Source of the DNA: Paenibacillus sp. PL91
Lineage (GTDB): Bacteria > Bacillota > Bacilli > Paenibacillales > Paenibacillaceae
Assembly: GCF_012935325.2 (NCBI RefSeq)
Contig: NZ_JABBYG020000019.1
Location: forward strand, 1-64,000
DNA: 64,000 bases
Direction of reading: 5' to 3'
The translations under genes and the position numbers were made by a program. The notes beneath the pieces are model-generated. The model was not told the DNA's origin and did no database searches. It worked only from the letters and a program-made list of their open reading frames with translations. Shown in pieces: positions 9,180 to 17,637 of this stretch (position 1 is the first letter of the stretch; the number at the start of each line of letters is the position of its first letter).

Positions 9180-9312
9180 ATCACTCCTTTATAAATTGAT
9201 CTTCATAAATATGGTAATCTACAATCCGCAATGAAACAATAAAATTGAGGAATAATGATTTTGATTTCCATGTGATGAATCCTTCGAAAATGAAGCATAT
9301 GAGCTTATACGA

Positions 9313-9359
9313 CCAAAGGGAGCCAATCATTGTCCACCGATATGTTCTTGCTCCCTTTG
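9313..9359 (+). other. orphan stem-loop
   Basis: Arms CCAAAGGGAGC and GCTCCCTTTG enclose 26 nt and are followed by ACTTTTAT on the plus strand, like a weak terminator, but there is no plus-strand gene before it. The stretch 9180-9474 holds nothing else I can support. Confidence 0.4.
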
Positions 9360-9474
9360 ACTTTTATATTTATGAAAAAAACAGGATAATCAAACTGTAA
9401 AACCCCAAATAATAATACGATAATCCCTATGAATAACAGCGGATTCAATTCAAGCTATTCCCCTATAGTGTATT

Positions 9475-9668
9475 CTGCCCGTTAGCTCAACGAGGCTGCC
9501 GATTTATGCCGGCAGTCTCGTCTCCTGTTTATTGCTTAATGAAGCACCGTCAGTATAATACTTTATATTGGACTGACCCCAATAAAAGAAACAGTGGCAG
9601 CCATGGACGAGAAAATAAAGTCCTAGACTACCCCTGTTTTATTGAACTATCGTTCCCCGTCAGTATAG
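9475..9668 (-). repeat. attC-like element E7, interrupted
   Basis: Left boxes and a perfect hairpin GAGGCTGCCG/CGGCAGTCTCG are followed not by the right arm but by about 100 nt of other DNA (the TIR element at 9546-9633). The right arm ATTGAACTATCGTTCCCCGTCAG follows after that. It appears to be a complete element with an insertion in its right half. Confidence 0.65.
9546..9633. mobile_element. 88-bp MITE-like insertion with terminal inverted repeats
   Basis: Ends CCGTCAGTATAATACTTTAT and AATAAAGTCCTAGACTACCCC are imperfect inverted repeats. The same end sequence recurs singly at 19290-19316, 20727-20750 and about 35367-35377. The interior (GACTGACCCCAATAAAAGAA and onwards) recurs inverted at 20010-20052. 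It has no coding capacity. The transposase family is unknown; the internal TGACCCC motif recalls IS3-type ends. Confidence 0.45.
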
Positions 9669-9925
9669 CCTTTTCATTCCTTCAGTTTCTCTTCACTGTC
9701 GTCGATATATGGCAAAAGCTTATCTGTATCAAATAAAGCATTGCATACTTTACACTTTCTTATAAGTACTCGATTTATATAAGATTTGAAATGAAGATCC
9801 ATCACATGCATGACACCTACCAGGACGTTCAACGGTATTCCTCTCCACTTCAATTTAATCCTCCAAGTAATTCAATTGCTTTGGAGATATTCCTTTAATT
9901 TTGTGTGTATTTTTATTTATCATTA

Positions 9926-10013
9926 CTGCCCGTTAGCTTAAAAAATGAGCAGGCCTCCGCAGCGCCTGCTCTCATCCGTGTGTTGTTCAACTATCGTTCT
10001 CCATTAGTTTAAC
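9926..10013 (-). repeat. attC-like element E8
   Basis: Complete copy, hairpin GAGCAGGC/GCCTGCTC. The right outer box is CATTAG in place of CGTTAG. It ends 62 nt before the following gene's reconstructed stop. Confidence 0.7.
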
Positions 10014-10074
10014 CCTTTGTAGAAGAGTCTCCTCAAGCTACCCACATTTGTAGGTTTATTCAGAAGTGGGATTT

Positions 10075-10304
10075 TTATTTTTGCATCACCCAAGAGATTA
10101 TAAATATAAGTGCATCTAAGACAATAACAGTGTAAAAGAAATATGAAACCATCGTAAATGCTTGGGCTTGCTTTTTATATCCGCTCTTTTGCTTGGAACA
10201 CCCATTATTTTCTGATAATGCTCGGTAGCATCATTAAAAGATGGCACTTCAGAAGAAGCTTTATCTCCCTGATTATTCTTCTTTTCATAACCTTTCTCTT
10301 TCAA
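10075..10304 (-). pseudogene. small single-TM protein with a frameshift
   Basis: The first frame gives MKEKGYEKKNNQGDKASSEV and onwards to GVPSKRADIK, then becomes low-quality and stops. A -1 shift at the A5 run (about 10164) restores KQAQAFTMVSYFFYTVIVLD followed by ALIFIISWVMQK, a clear membrane helix. The intended product is about 76 aa: charged cytoplasmic N-terminus and one C-terminal helix. Either a one-base deletion or slippage on AAAAAG explains it. It starts 63 nt downstream of the Nudix gene and probably shares its transcript. The family is unknown. Confidence 0.55.
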
Positions 10305-10366
10305 TACTCCACCTCCATTAACTTATTTGTAAAATAGTGCTCCTTTTTCTAATATTGACAAGTAAA

Positions 10367-10798
10367 TTATTCAAACCACTGCTTTGGTCCGATGATATGG
10401 AATAAATGATCACGATCAGTATTTAAAGCATCCTTTATACGTGAAATTGTAAAATCACTAATTGGCTTAGGTAAATCGTCCACATTGAAAAACTTACATT
10501 CTGTTACTTCCTCCGCATCTGGTTGTGGTTGCTGATCGTAGACCACCTTACAAGCGAAAACAAAGTGATGCATATCGTTAGTGGGTTCATAATACACGCC
10601 TGTCAAACGACCTACAGTAGCTTCAAGCCCCGTCTCTTCAAGCACTTCTCTCTTTGCGGTATTCTCCGCAGACTCATTTTGCTCAGATAGCCCACCAGGT
10701 AGTTCCCAATTGTATTTTCCATAGTTATGTTTTACTAGAAGAATTCGCCCTTCTGAATCCATAATGACCGCAGCTGCTCCTACTGGCTTTTTTGACAT
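10367..10798 (-). CDS. Nudix hydrolase, 143 aa
   Basis: Hydrolyses a nucleoside-diphosphate-linked substrate. The Nudix box GX5EX7REUXEEXGU is complete at about residues 36-58 (GGLSEQNESAE, REVLEETGL). Opening residues GAAAVIMDSEGRILLVKHNY are typical. Length is ordinary for MutT-like enzymes. Start is ATG with GGGGGC upstream. The substrate cannot be read from the sequence. It forms a two-gene cassette with the frameshifted membrane protein. Confidence 0.9.
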   Translation of the reverse strand: MSKKPVGAAAVIMDSEGRILLVKHNYGKYNWELPGGLSEQNESAENTAKREVLEETGLEATVGRLTGVYYEPTNDMHHFVFACKVVYDQQPQPDAEEVTECKFFNVDDLPKPISDFTISRIKDALNTDRDHLFHIIGPKQWFE

Positions 10799-10889
10799 TC
10801 CATGCCCCCTAGTAATTTAACTTGTAAAAATGTTCCACCTAAATAAACGATAAATCTCCTAAATTTGTTTCGGAATTTATTAAAGTATT

Positions 10890-10970
10890 CTGCCAGTTAG
10901 CTTAACGAGGCTGCCGTTTCAACCCGCAGCCTCGATGTTTATTGAGCTATAGTTACCCGTTAGCTTAATA
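10890..10970 (-). repeat. attC-like element E9
   Basis: Complete copy, hairpin GAGGCTGCCG/CGCAGCCTCG. The inner right box is TTGAGCTATAG, and the left box begins CCAGTTAG. It lies about 150 nt past the nucleotidyltransferase stop. Confidence 0.7.
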
Positions 10971-11118
10971 AAATGATTAAGCCACTGAAATTCCTGCTCA
11001 ACAATGTATGTTATTCACTATTGCTATCCATTCATATTCAATCTTAGGTTAGAACTCTTTGAAAATATCTCCGTTTTTTAATTGTTGTCAGATGTAAATA
11101 CAGGTTAGTAAACTTCCG

Positions 11119-11934
11119 TTATTCGTAATAATCAAGCCCCGCTTTTGAAGCAACCCAGTGCACGAATTGCATCACTTCAGAGATGATACTGGGATCGGGA
11201 AGCGTAGTGTCGGTACGCCAAGCCCGCGAGTGATCGACTAAGGAACGCCATCGTTCGGGTAATATTTCAAGCGCCCACTTGACTGAACATTGTTTACTAC
11301 ACACTTCACCAAACTTCAAGGTGTATATTGCCCGACACATCGTCTCCACCACATATGCTTTATGGCTAAGAGGTAAGTACCAATTGGGGTCGTCCAGTTG
11401 GTTCGCCCAGTCTGCCCAATCACGTAATCGATTGGATACAGCTACACGGATTTCGTCCACTGAGATCGGTTCGATAAGATTTTTGGGGTCGGGTCCGATT
11501 AATGTGATACCGTGCTCGTACACAGTCCACCGTTCTAATATCCAGTTGGAATGGTGTTCCTTCCAACGTAAAGAATCATCTCCTCTCTCTATGGTCGGAT
11601 AACGTTCTCCTACCTGGAAGCGTTTCAGAGCATTATAGTCCAAGTACGCCCCTTCAAGTTGATCCGCATATACGTTAGTGATTTTAGCCAGTCTGCTATG
11701 TAGCTCGTTTAGGACAGTAAACATTCTTTCTGAAACAGGAAGTTTGGTTACCGCCAAAAAGTCGATATCACTTGTCAAAGGGTCGAAATCACCTAAAGCA
11801 AGTGAGCCTCGCAGGTAAACGCCAATAAGTTCATCACCGATTGCTTCTTGAATGCCAAGCTGTAAATTTCGCAGCATCTCAGTCACAGAATTTGGAAGAC
11901 TGATTGCCCTTTCAGGGGAATTCGATAAGGACAT
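11119..11934 (-). CDS. aminoglycoside adenylyltransferase-like nucleotidyltransferase, 271 aa
   Basis: Resembles the AadA/ANT(3'')-ANT(9) group that inactivates spectinomycin or streptomycin by adenylylation. The catalytic signature is present near residues 44-60: VYLRGSLALGDFDPLTSDID, i.e. GS-x10-DxD. The C-terminal half is an all-helical aminoglycoside-adenylyltransferase domain (DUF4111-like). Length matches AadA (about 260 aa). The ATG at 11934 has GGGAG at correct spacing and is preferred to the upstream GTG. aadA genes are the archetypal integron cassette cargo. The actual substrate is unproven and may not be a drug. Confidence 0.78.
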   Translation of the reverse strand: MSLSNSPERAISLPNSVTEMLRNLQLGIQEAIGDELIGVYLRGSLALGDFDPLTSDIDFLAVTKLPVSERMFTVLNELHSRLAKITNVYADQLEGAYLDYNALKRFQVGERYPTIERGDDSLRWKEHHSNWILERWTVYEHGITLIGPDPKNLIEPISVDEIRVAVSNRLRDWADWANQLDDPNWYLPLSHKAYVVETMCRAIYTLKFGEVCSKQCSVKWALEILPERWRSLVDHSRAWRTDTTLPDPSIISEVMQFVHWVASKAGLDYYE

Positions 11935-11956
11935 GTAATCCACTCCCGAATTAAAT

Positions 11957-11980
11957 TATTGTGTCCCGTTAGTTGAATAA
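11957..11980 (-). repeat. attC-like half site E10
   Basis: Right arm only (TGTCCCGTTAGTTGAATAA), 23 nt past the stop of the DinB-like fragment and abutting the 5' end of the nucleotidyltransferase gene. Confidence 0.55.
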
Positions 11981-12002
11981 AGTTTTTTCCAGGCACGTTT
12001 GT

Positions 12003-12287
12003 CTAGTTAAAGACTATACTTTTTACTAGCTTTTTCAGTAACATCATTTGTCCGATATGATACGCATTATGGATACACAAATTTGAAATGACACTCCACC
12101 ACTGAGCATTGAAGTAGGATGGAATTATTCTTTCAAGTTTCGAAACTTCACAATTAGTGATAATGTCACGCCATTCTGTAAAACCATTACTTAATCGCTG
12201 AATGGTTTCATGCCAACTTTCTTCATTCGTCTTCATGTGATTCAATTCAAAAGTTTCATCATTGTTCATATTACTTTTGTCATTCAT
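12003..12287 (-). pseudogene. DinB-family C-terminal fragment, 94 aa
   Basis: The C-terminal helix HNAYHIGQMMLLKKL carries the HxxxH-type metal-binding pattern of the DinB/YfiT four-helix bundle. The domain is normally 150-170 aa; the first helices with the other metal-binding histidine are missing. The first 20 residues (MNDKSNMNNDETFELNHMKT) look like non-native lead-in, and no ribosome binding site precedes the ATG. Probably an N-terminally truncated gene. Confidence 0.6.
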
Positions 12288-12391
12288 GTCATCGTTAATA
12301 ATAGAATAGCCTATAGCTCGTCACTAGCTTGTAAGGGGAGGCATTTCCAGAAAAACTAAGCGATATTACAAAACCTATTTGTGGGGTGGTA

Positions 12392-12484
12392 ATGATGTCT
12401 AGTGTGAAGGAAGTTCTACTCGATCAATTGGCAGCTTGTCATGATGATGAAAGTTGGCTTCGTTGGATGTTTGACATAGGATAG
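12392..12484 (+). pseudogene. DinB-family N-terminal fragment, 30 aa
   Basis: On the plus strand a strong ribosome binding site (GTGGGGTGGTA) precedes ATGATG and a peptide VKEVLLDQLAACHDDESWL, which reads like the opening helix of DinB-family proteins; it stops after 30 codons. It points away from the C-terminal DinB fragment on the other strand, so the two cannot be one gene without an inversion. The rest of 12288-12548 shows nothing. Confidence 0.4.
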
Positions 12485-12547
12485 TGTATCAATACCAGTC
12501 TACATGTTATCTCATTTTCTGAAAATGTAGAATATCTCTTAAATTCA

Positions 12548-12627
12548 AACTATCCTCCCGTCAGCATAATAGACAAAGAGGAGCTGCGAATGCACACTCC
12601 TCTACTATCGTGTCCCGTTAGTGCAAA
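12548..12627 (-). repeat. attC-like element E11
   Basis: Shortened copy. Left box CTATCCTCCCGTCAGCATAAT, hairpin AGAGGAG(CTGCGAATGCACA)CTCCTCT, then CTATCGTGTCCCGTTAG directly. The right inner box is fused with the hairpin arm. Confidence 0.6.
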
Positions 12628-12655
12628 GATTTTTAAAAAACGAGCCCTCATACAA

Positions 12656-13144
12656 CTAAACACGCCTTTGAAGCTTGACATTACATTCTGACGTTGTCGC
12701 AGTGACGTACTCCATATAATTCACAGAGCCGTTAAAGTTCAAATAAGCTTCATAACGCATGCGGATTGCGGGTAAAGTAATCAAATCCAGAACATTTTCC
12801 TTTGGAACCCACCTACACTCGCTCGTTTCATCAGAAGTAGCTAACTCTCCACCCACAGCTTTGCACACGAAATCAAACATGACCTTCGTAGGAACATCAG
12901 TCACACCGTCATACCACTTATGGATCGCTGTATTCGAAACAACACTAATTAAATGGCTAACAGTGGCGTCTATTCCACTTTCCTCTTTGATTTCACGAAT
13001 CACGCCATCAATCAGGTTTTCTCCAACTTCAGTTATCCCACCAGGATACACCCAACCATCGTCATGGGCTTTTACTAATAGGATATTTCCATTTCCATCT
13101 TCTACAATTCCGCCTGCCGATACAATATGTGTCGGAAACGCCAT
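12656..13144 (-). CDS. Nudix hydrolase, 162 aa
   Basis: Second Nudix enzyme of the window and only distantly related to the first. The Nudix box is complete (GGITEVGENLI, REIKEESGI) at about residues 37-59, preceded by GNGNILLVKAHDDGW. Three acidic or aromatic insertions near residue 75 (HKWYDGVTDVP) suggest a specific pocket, but the substrate is unknown. Start ATG with AGGAGG. Single-gene cassette with E11 downstream and E12 upstream. Confidence 0.9.
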   Translation of the reverse strand: MAFPTHIVSAGGIVEDGNGNILLVKAHDDGWVYPGGITEVGENLIDGVIREIKEESGIDATVSHLISVVSNTAIHKWYDGVTDVPTKVMFDFVCKAVGGELATSDETSECRWVPKENVLDLITLPAIRMRYEAYLNFNGSVNYMEYVTATTSECNVKLQRRV

Positions 13145-13247
13145 TTCACGACCTCCTAATACGGTAAAATTATATATTTATTCCACATGGTTCCTGTACT
13201 TTCCTGCTTTCGTGAATTTATATGCTTGAAGGTACTCACAAAACGAT

Positions 13248-13333
13248 TGAACTATCCTACCCGTTAGTTGAGCGAAGGGCTGCCGTGCGGCAGCCCTTTA
13301 GAATAGAACTTTCGTGTCCCGTTAGCTTAAATG
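13248..13333 (-). repeat. attC-like element E12
   Basis: Complete and compact: hairpin AAGGGCTGCC(GTGC)GGCAGCCCTT is perfect with a 4-nt loop. Boxes are CTATCCTACCCGTTAGTTGA and AGAACTTTCGTGTCCCGTTAG. Confidence 0.75.
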
Positions 13334-13474
13334 TTCACTTGCGATCCGGCGGACTTAGGCTCGCAGGTGTGCCCGCTGAATCGACTCCCCCGAAATGCCT
13401 CAGGCGGACCGAGGGTCAGTGTCCCGATGCGTTAATACGGTGTAATCAGATGTCGGAATCTTATTGAATAACTT

Positions 13475-13966
13475 TCAAGATACTTGTCTTAATAAATTAT
13501 TCAATTTTTCAGAAAAACTTTCCCAGCCTCCTGAATATCCGATATTCATTCCCCATCCAACTTGTCTTAAGTCTTTTGATAATTTTTCAAGCAACTTTCT
13601 TTCATCTGTACTTAGAATTTTATTAGGGAAACCCGAGTATTCAGGGAACTTTGTCAAATAATTATATAAGTTCCACAAATCTTCTTCTTGTTCTCTTGAT
13701 AATTTTCCAATATCTTTGCCTAATGTTATTAGAGAATTTATATCTTCTTGAACGTCCTCAATTTTCTCTATAACAAGATTTTCTTCTTTCCATTTATGTT
13801 CGGTTTGATAAGTAATTGAACTTTCTAGTTCTACTAAATCTCCTTGAATTTTGAATGTTTGTCTTGAAATGGTATCATCGATTCTATTGTTTGTCACAAT
13901 CAAATTAATTATTAAAAAAACGTTTAATAAACAAGAAAATGCAATGATAATTTTGATGTTTTTCAT
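13475..13966 (-). CDS. hypothetical membrane-anchored protein, 163 aa
   Basis: Residues 5-27 form one hydrophobic helix (IIIAFSCLLNVFLIINLIV), probably an uncleaved anchor. The rest is polar and largely helical with heptad-like spacing (residues 45-85), then a Trp/Gly-rich stretch (VGWGMNIGYSGGW). No catalytic motif was seen and the family is not recognised. The base composition is more AT-rich than neighbours. The ATG start has AGGAGAAC upstream. It occupies its own cassette after E12, with 140 nt of GC-rich sequence of unknown origin in between. Confidence 0.7.
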   Translation of the reverse strand: MKNIKIIIAFSCLLNVFLIINLIVTNNRIDDTISRQTFKIQGDLVELESSITYQTEHKWKEENLVIEKIEDVQEDINSLITLGKDIGKLSREQEEDLWNLYNYLTKFPEYSGFPNKILSTDERKLLEKLSKDLRQVGWGMNIGYSGGWESFSEKLNNLLRQVS

Positions 13967-14061
13967 TTTTTGTTCTCCTATTTTTTATTCTTTATTTCTG
14001 ATAAAGACTATTCGACGATCTTCGCAAAGATTCCATCCTTGGAGTATTCGCGATCTGATTA

Positions 14062-14080
14062 AACTATCCTGCCCGTAGAA
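14062..14080 (-). repeat. attC-like half site E13
   Basis: AACTATCCTGCCCGTAGAAC: left boxes only, joined directly to the IS110-like remnant. Confidence 0.45.
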
Positions 14081-14310
14081 CTTGATCCCGAGCGCTATAA
14101 TGTTCACCCTACTTGTCATGACTATGATTGAGGCTGGTTGGGACGCGAGATCCCGTATAACAAGCGATGCTATGGAGCGACAAGAAGAATCATTAGGGGC
14201 TGCTGGTAAATCTACATGATGGGAGAGATTGAATTAGTCCAGTTATCGGTCTAGATATTTCTAAAGAAGAACGCCATGGACAAGCCTTTTTATGCGCAAC
14301 TGCTTCATAC
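14081..14310 (+). mobile_element. IS110-family 5' remnant
   Basis: The plus strand reads VIGLDISKEERHGQAFLCA at about 14240-14300, the opening of an IS110-type DEDD transposase whose first catalytic Asp is in the GLDIS motif. The upstream 150 nt resemble an IS 5' region. The rest of the gene is missing: the sequence ends 22 nt before E14. Presumably a deletion removed it. Confidence 0.6.
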
Positions 14311-14321
14311 TATTATTGTAA

Positions 14322-14414
14322 CTAACCTACCCGTTAGCTTAATAATAAATGGAGCAGCTGCCGCGGCAAACTGCTCCATTTTCCATTCAACTATCGTGTC
14401 CCGTTAGTTGAACG
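14322..14414 (-). repeat. attC-like element E14
   Basis: Complete copy with outer box CTAAC and hairpin ATGGAGCAGCTGCC/GCAAACTGCTCCAT carrying an internal mismatch, as in E23, E33 and E36. It lies 18 nt past the GNAT stop. Confidence 0.75.
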
Positions 14415-14431
14415 ACCACCCACGTCTATTG

Positions 14432-14735
14432 TCATATGGTGCCATTAATTAATGGTTTCTTAAAATATGTTGCAGACTCATCGTAACCTATAGACTTGTA
14501 AAAATCGCTAGCCCTTCTAGTTGCAAGGGCTACTAGCCTCGATCCACGCTCAAGAGCTTGCCTTTCAATTAAATTCATTAGTTTTTGACCAATTTTCATT
14601 CTTCTGTACTTTTCTGCAACAAATAATTCTTCGACCCAACTTATTACACCGTTTGCGTAAAATGTTGAGTGGTGGAATGCTAATACATATGCCCTTCGTT
14701 GTTTGGGACAGGAGCTCAGCGCGGCGAACCAACAA
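14432..14735 (-). pseudogene. GNAT acetyltransferase C-terminal fragment
   Basis: An open frame without a start codon reads RRAYVLAFHHSTFYANGVIS then the acetyl-CoA-binding motif EKYRRMKIGQKLM and the closing strand DFYKSIGYDESATYFKKP. These are motifs A and B of a GNAT fold. The N-terminal half is lost: the frame begins directly after the stop codon of the membrane-protein gene at 14738, so a deletion fused the two loci. The acetyl-acceptor is unknown. Confidence 0.7.
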
Positions 14736-14737
14736 CG

Positions 14738-15229
14738 TTAGCCCCTATGACCAAATGATTTTGTCATTTTTCCTTCGAAAAATGCAGCAAAGCCAAGCGA
14801 GATCCCCCAGCCAAGGAACAGTGCATACCATACATATCCCCATGCAGCCATTGGGCTTGCATCCTGTTCTACGAATGAGGGAGCGGATACGACACGTCCA
14901 ATTGCAAATTGAAACTTCAGAACAAAGAAGCTAAAGCCCCATATGGATAATCCAATACATCCGATCCATGCGGGAATGATCTTCAACCTCCTCGGTAGCC
15001 TTTCTCCCCACTTATACACGAACGACAAGCTGAATAGGGCAGCAAGCACGGCCAACACTCCCATAAACCAATAACCGATTACTCGTGATAATAATTCATT
15101 TGGTACCTTTGCAAAATCTCCCGGGAAACCGAATGGAACCCCCAAGCCCCACCAAAAGTGCGGAAGTGCATATAACAGCCCGCATATGCACGCAATATAG
15201 CCTGCGCGATTTCTTTTCTTAACGTTCAT
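14738..15229 (-). CDS. multi-pass membrane protein (DUF3995-like), 163 aa
   Basis: Four to five predicted membrane helices: IACICGLLYALPHFWWGLG, a segment near residues 55-78, another at about 90-115, and AAWGYVWYALFLGWGISLGF at the end. The PHFWWGLG/GFPGDF loop recalls small DUF3995-type proteins. ATG at 15229 is preferred to upstream in-frame starts because GAGGTG lies 6 nt before it. Transport or sensing function is unknown. It lies downstream of a broken two-component system. Confidence 0.65.
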   Translation of the reverse strand: MNVKKRNRAGYIACICGLLYALPHFWWGLGVPFGFPGDFAKVPNELLSRVIGYWFMGVLAVLAALFSLSFVYKWGERLPRRLKIIPAWIGCIGLSIWGFSFFVLKFQFAIGRVVSAPSFVEQDASPMAAWGYVWYALFLGWGISLGFAAFFEGKMTKSFGHRG

Positions 15230-15305
15230 TCTCATCACCTCAATAGCTATCCTAACATCCTTAGGTTGGCTTTTAGGTGACCTCAAGTTTAAACTTTGTT
15301 TAATT

Positions 15306-16627
15306 TTATATACTGATGTATACGGTCGTTCCGATGTTCTCGGAGTCGATCTTCCACTGCAAATTCATATCTTTAATCATTAATGACACAATGGAAAGAC
15401 CGATTTCCGCCCCTTTCGCATCTGAGCGGTACGCGATGCCGGGGCCATGGTCTCGGATCGCTACAACCATTTCACCATTATGCTCACAGCAGAAGATGCC
15501 GATATATCGCCCCGCCTTGGCATGTCGGATAACATTCTGAAACAAATTATCGACTATGATGCGGAACCAGAACGGGTCAATGCGCCACATTACGGGTTGC
15601 TCCGGCATTTCAATTTCGATTTCCAGACCTTCCTCTTCAAAGACCGGATACCAGTCGGCGGCCGCATTGCGAAGCTCTTCCGCTATGTCGATGTCCTTTA
15701 TTTCCATCGGATATTTACCTGCGGATAATAAAGTGTACGACAGAAGATTGTCCATCAGCTTGCCGATATCGTCCAGTTTTCTATTAATGATGCGTAACGA
15801 ACCGTGAGACGGATCAGAAGGCATTTTGAGGAGGGTATGCACATGCTGCCTTATTACCGTTAGCGGCGTTCGCAGATCATGAGACAAATTGGCAATCAGC
15901 TGCTTGCGCAATTCCTCCTCCAGTCTTTCGCTCTCCCTCATCGTCTTCAGTTGACTGCTCATCGTGTTGAAGGATTGTTCCAACCTTCCGATTTCGTCAT
16001 TCTTACCGGAGATAATACCACTAGGGATGCCGCTTTCCCCTTCCACGGTCATTGCTGCTTCCAACCGGACCAGCCTTATACGGATGCGATAGAAGAATAG
16101 GAATGAGAGAAGCAATAACAGCGCATATACCACTATCATCAAGGAAATCAATGCTGCATTTCGATAGGGTGGAATATCGGCTATGGTAGTTAGTGAACGT
16201 GGAAAACGAAGGTCATAAATCCATTTCGCACGTCGCCGCCAAGCAGAGCCGTGTACGTCAGTTGATTCTTCTGCCCCAACTGTGTCGAGAAAGCGATCAC
16301 GTCGGAATATGTCCATCGCTCAGGTATGTCGACTGGACGTTCGCCAATCGACCAGGTCAATTGATCGCTGTCTACCCAGAATGCCTCCGTTCCGGGGTAT
16401 CGATCAACGAAAATTTGTAATCTCGCTTTCACGCGTTCGGCGGACACATCCTTTAATAATCCAGCTTCAAGTTGCCATTCACGTTCAATTTCCACGTCAT
16501 CAAGCAAGCTTTTGCTATTTGAAATATAATTCGGTAAATAAAATAAAGCAGGTATAAGAGGAAAAACAAGCAATACAAGCAAAATCAGAAGCAGGTATCG
16601 AACAAGTAAAGATCTCCCCTTCTTCAC
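15306..16627 (-). pseudogene. frameshifted sensor histidine kinase
   Basis: Two overlapping frames make one OmpR-partner kinase. The N-terminal part has a membrane helix (LLLILLVLLVFPLIPALFY) and an extracellular domain, and the C-terminal part a second helix (ALISLMIVVYALLLLLSFLF). After that come a HAMP region, the H box NLSHDLRTPLTVIRQH, N box FQNVIRHA and G box DHGPGIAY. The frame changes at a T4 run near 16203 (one base missing), so a full chain of about 440 aa is not made. The GTG start overlaps the TGA of the response regulator remnant. Either a real inactivation or an assembly error. Confidence 0.75.
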
Positions 16628-16770
16628 AGCTTGACCCGATAGCCAACGCCACGTATCGTTTCAATAAGGATCGGATTTCCTGGATCGATCTCAAGTTTCT
16701 CTCGTAGGTGGCGAATATGTACCATCAGTGTTTTGTCGCCTTCCAGATAAGGTTCCCCATCTCCTTCCGG
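16624..16770 (-). pseudogene. OmpR-type response regulator, C-terminal fragment
   Basis: About 48 codons remain: EPYLEGDKTLMVHIRHLREK then PILIETIRGVGYRVKL, the recognition helix and wing of a winged-helix effector domain. The receiver domain and first half of the DNA-binding domain are gone; an in-frame TAA lies directly upstream. Overlap of its stop with the kinase start shows the original operon order. From 16771 to 17090 I see no gene. Confidence 0.7.
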
Positions 16771-17090
16771 TTAATATCAATAAATGTTTGGTGGGCCTCG
16801 GTTTCAATATTACTATAATTTAATAAGATATTGGGTTCAGCCCATGATTAAAGTAAACTTCTTACAGAATTCCCCCTCCAGAACGTATGTGATTTTACTT
16901 CCTCGAATCAGATGGTGTAATGATTCTCTACCAATTGTCATCTCTTTGAGGCGACTTTCCGCGCCCATCAAGTGGTTAAGGTGAAATATTTCGTCTCTTT
17001 TATGATACGGTTCACCGTAACGGGGCGATCAGCGAAAAAGCCGCCTTGATAGGCTGTCAGATCTTCACTACCTTCCTACCGTTACTAAAA

Positions 17091-17138
17091 TAAAAATCGC
17101 CGTCCGATTCCCGAAAGAATCTTGAACGGCGACAATTT
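17091..17138 (-). terminator. terminator of the MerR/SRPBCC operon
   Basis: On the minus strand TCGCCGTTC and GGACGGCGA form a stem, extended by GATTC/GAATC, then TTTTTATTTT. It lies 60 nt after the last gene of the operon. Confidence 0.8.
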
Positions 17139-17196
17139 TAGAGTCATCACTTAAGTGGCAGTTCTTTCGGGTAAAAGCCGATATCACTTTGCAAAG

Positions 17197-17637
17197 CTAG
17201 TCGGCCAATTCCGCCAGCAGCTTGCCAAGCCGGTCAAGGTTCTGTTCATTAGCTTCTATGCAGATCGGCTTGGCTTGTTCAAACTCCTCTTTCTCCTTGA
17301 AAAGTTGACGGAAGGTGACCCTAGTGCGGCCATCGAAGCCATCGAAGGTAGCCGTTACCCGAAATTCGTGAACGTTTAGATGATCAATCACGACCCGCTC
17401 CGTCGGCACAATCTCAACAAAGACATTATGGTTAGGATAATCCACGCCATCCGGTCCGTGCATGGTGAACTTCCACGTACCTCCCGGCCTCATATCGCAC
17501 TCGTGAAACGTATTTGTAAAGCCGTCCGGCCCCCACCATCGGGCTAACAAATCGGGAGTTGTCCAGGCCCGAAACACGAGCTCCCGCGGGACATCGTACT
17601 CACGCGTAGCAATAAGTTCATTTTCACCTATAGTCAT
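17197..17637 (-). CDS. SRPBCC/AHSA1 family protein, 146 aa
   Basis: Helix-grip (START-like) fold that binds a hydrophobic ligand. Family landmarks: REYDVPRELVFRAWTTPDLLARWWGPDG at the front (split here by position, residues 10-37), GGTWKFTMHGPDG in the middle and TRVTFRQLF near the end. Length is normal. Its ATG overlaps the stop of the second SRPBCC gene, and the MerR regulator precedes both, so the three are co-expressed. Such pairs are common in Bacillales next to ArsR or MerR regulators; the ligand is unknown. Confidence 0.85.
   Translation of the reverse strand: MTIGENELIATREYDVPRELVFRAWTTPDLLARWWGPDGFTNTFHECDMRPGGTWKFTMHGPDGVDYPNHNVFVEIVPTERVVIDHLNVHEFRVTATFDGFDGRTRVTFRQLFKEKEEFEQAKPICIEANEQNLDRLGKLLAELAD

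Noticed and set aside
13333-13470. GC-rich stretch resembling part of an RNA gene
   Set aside because: No consistent fold or match to a known RNA could be made by eye, so left unassigned.
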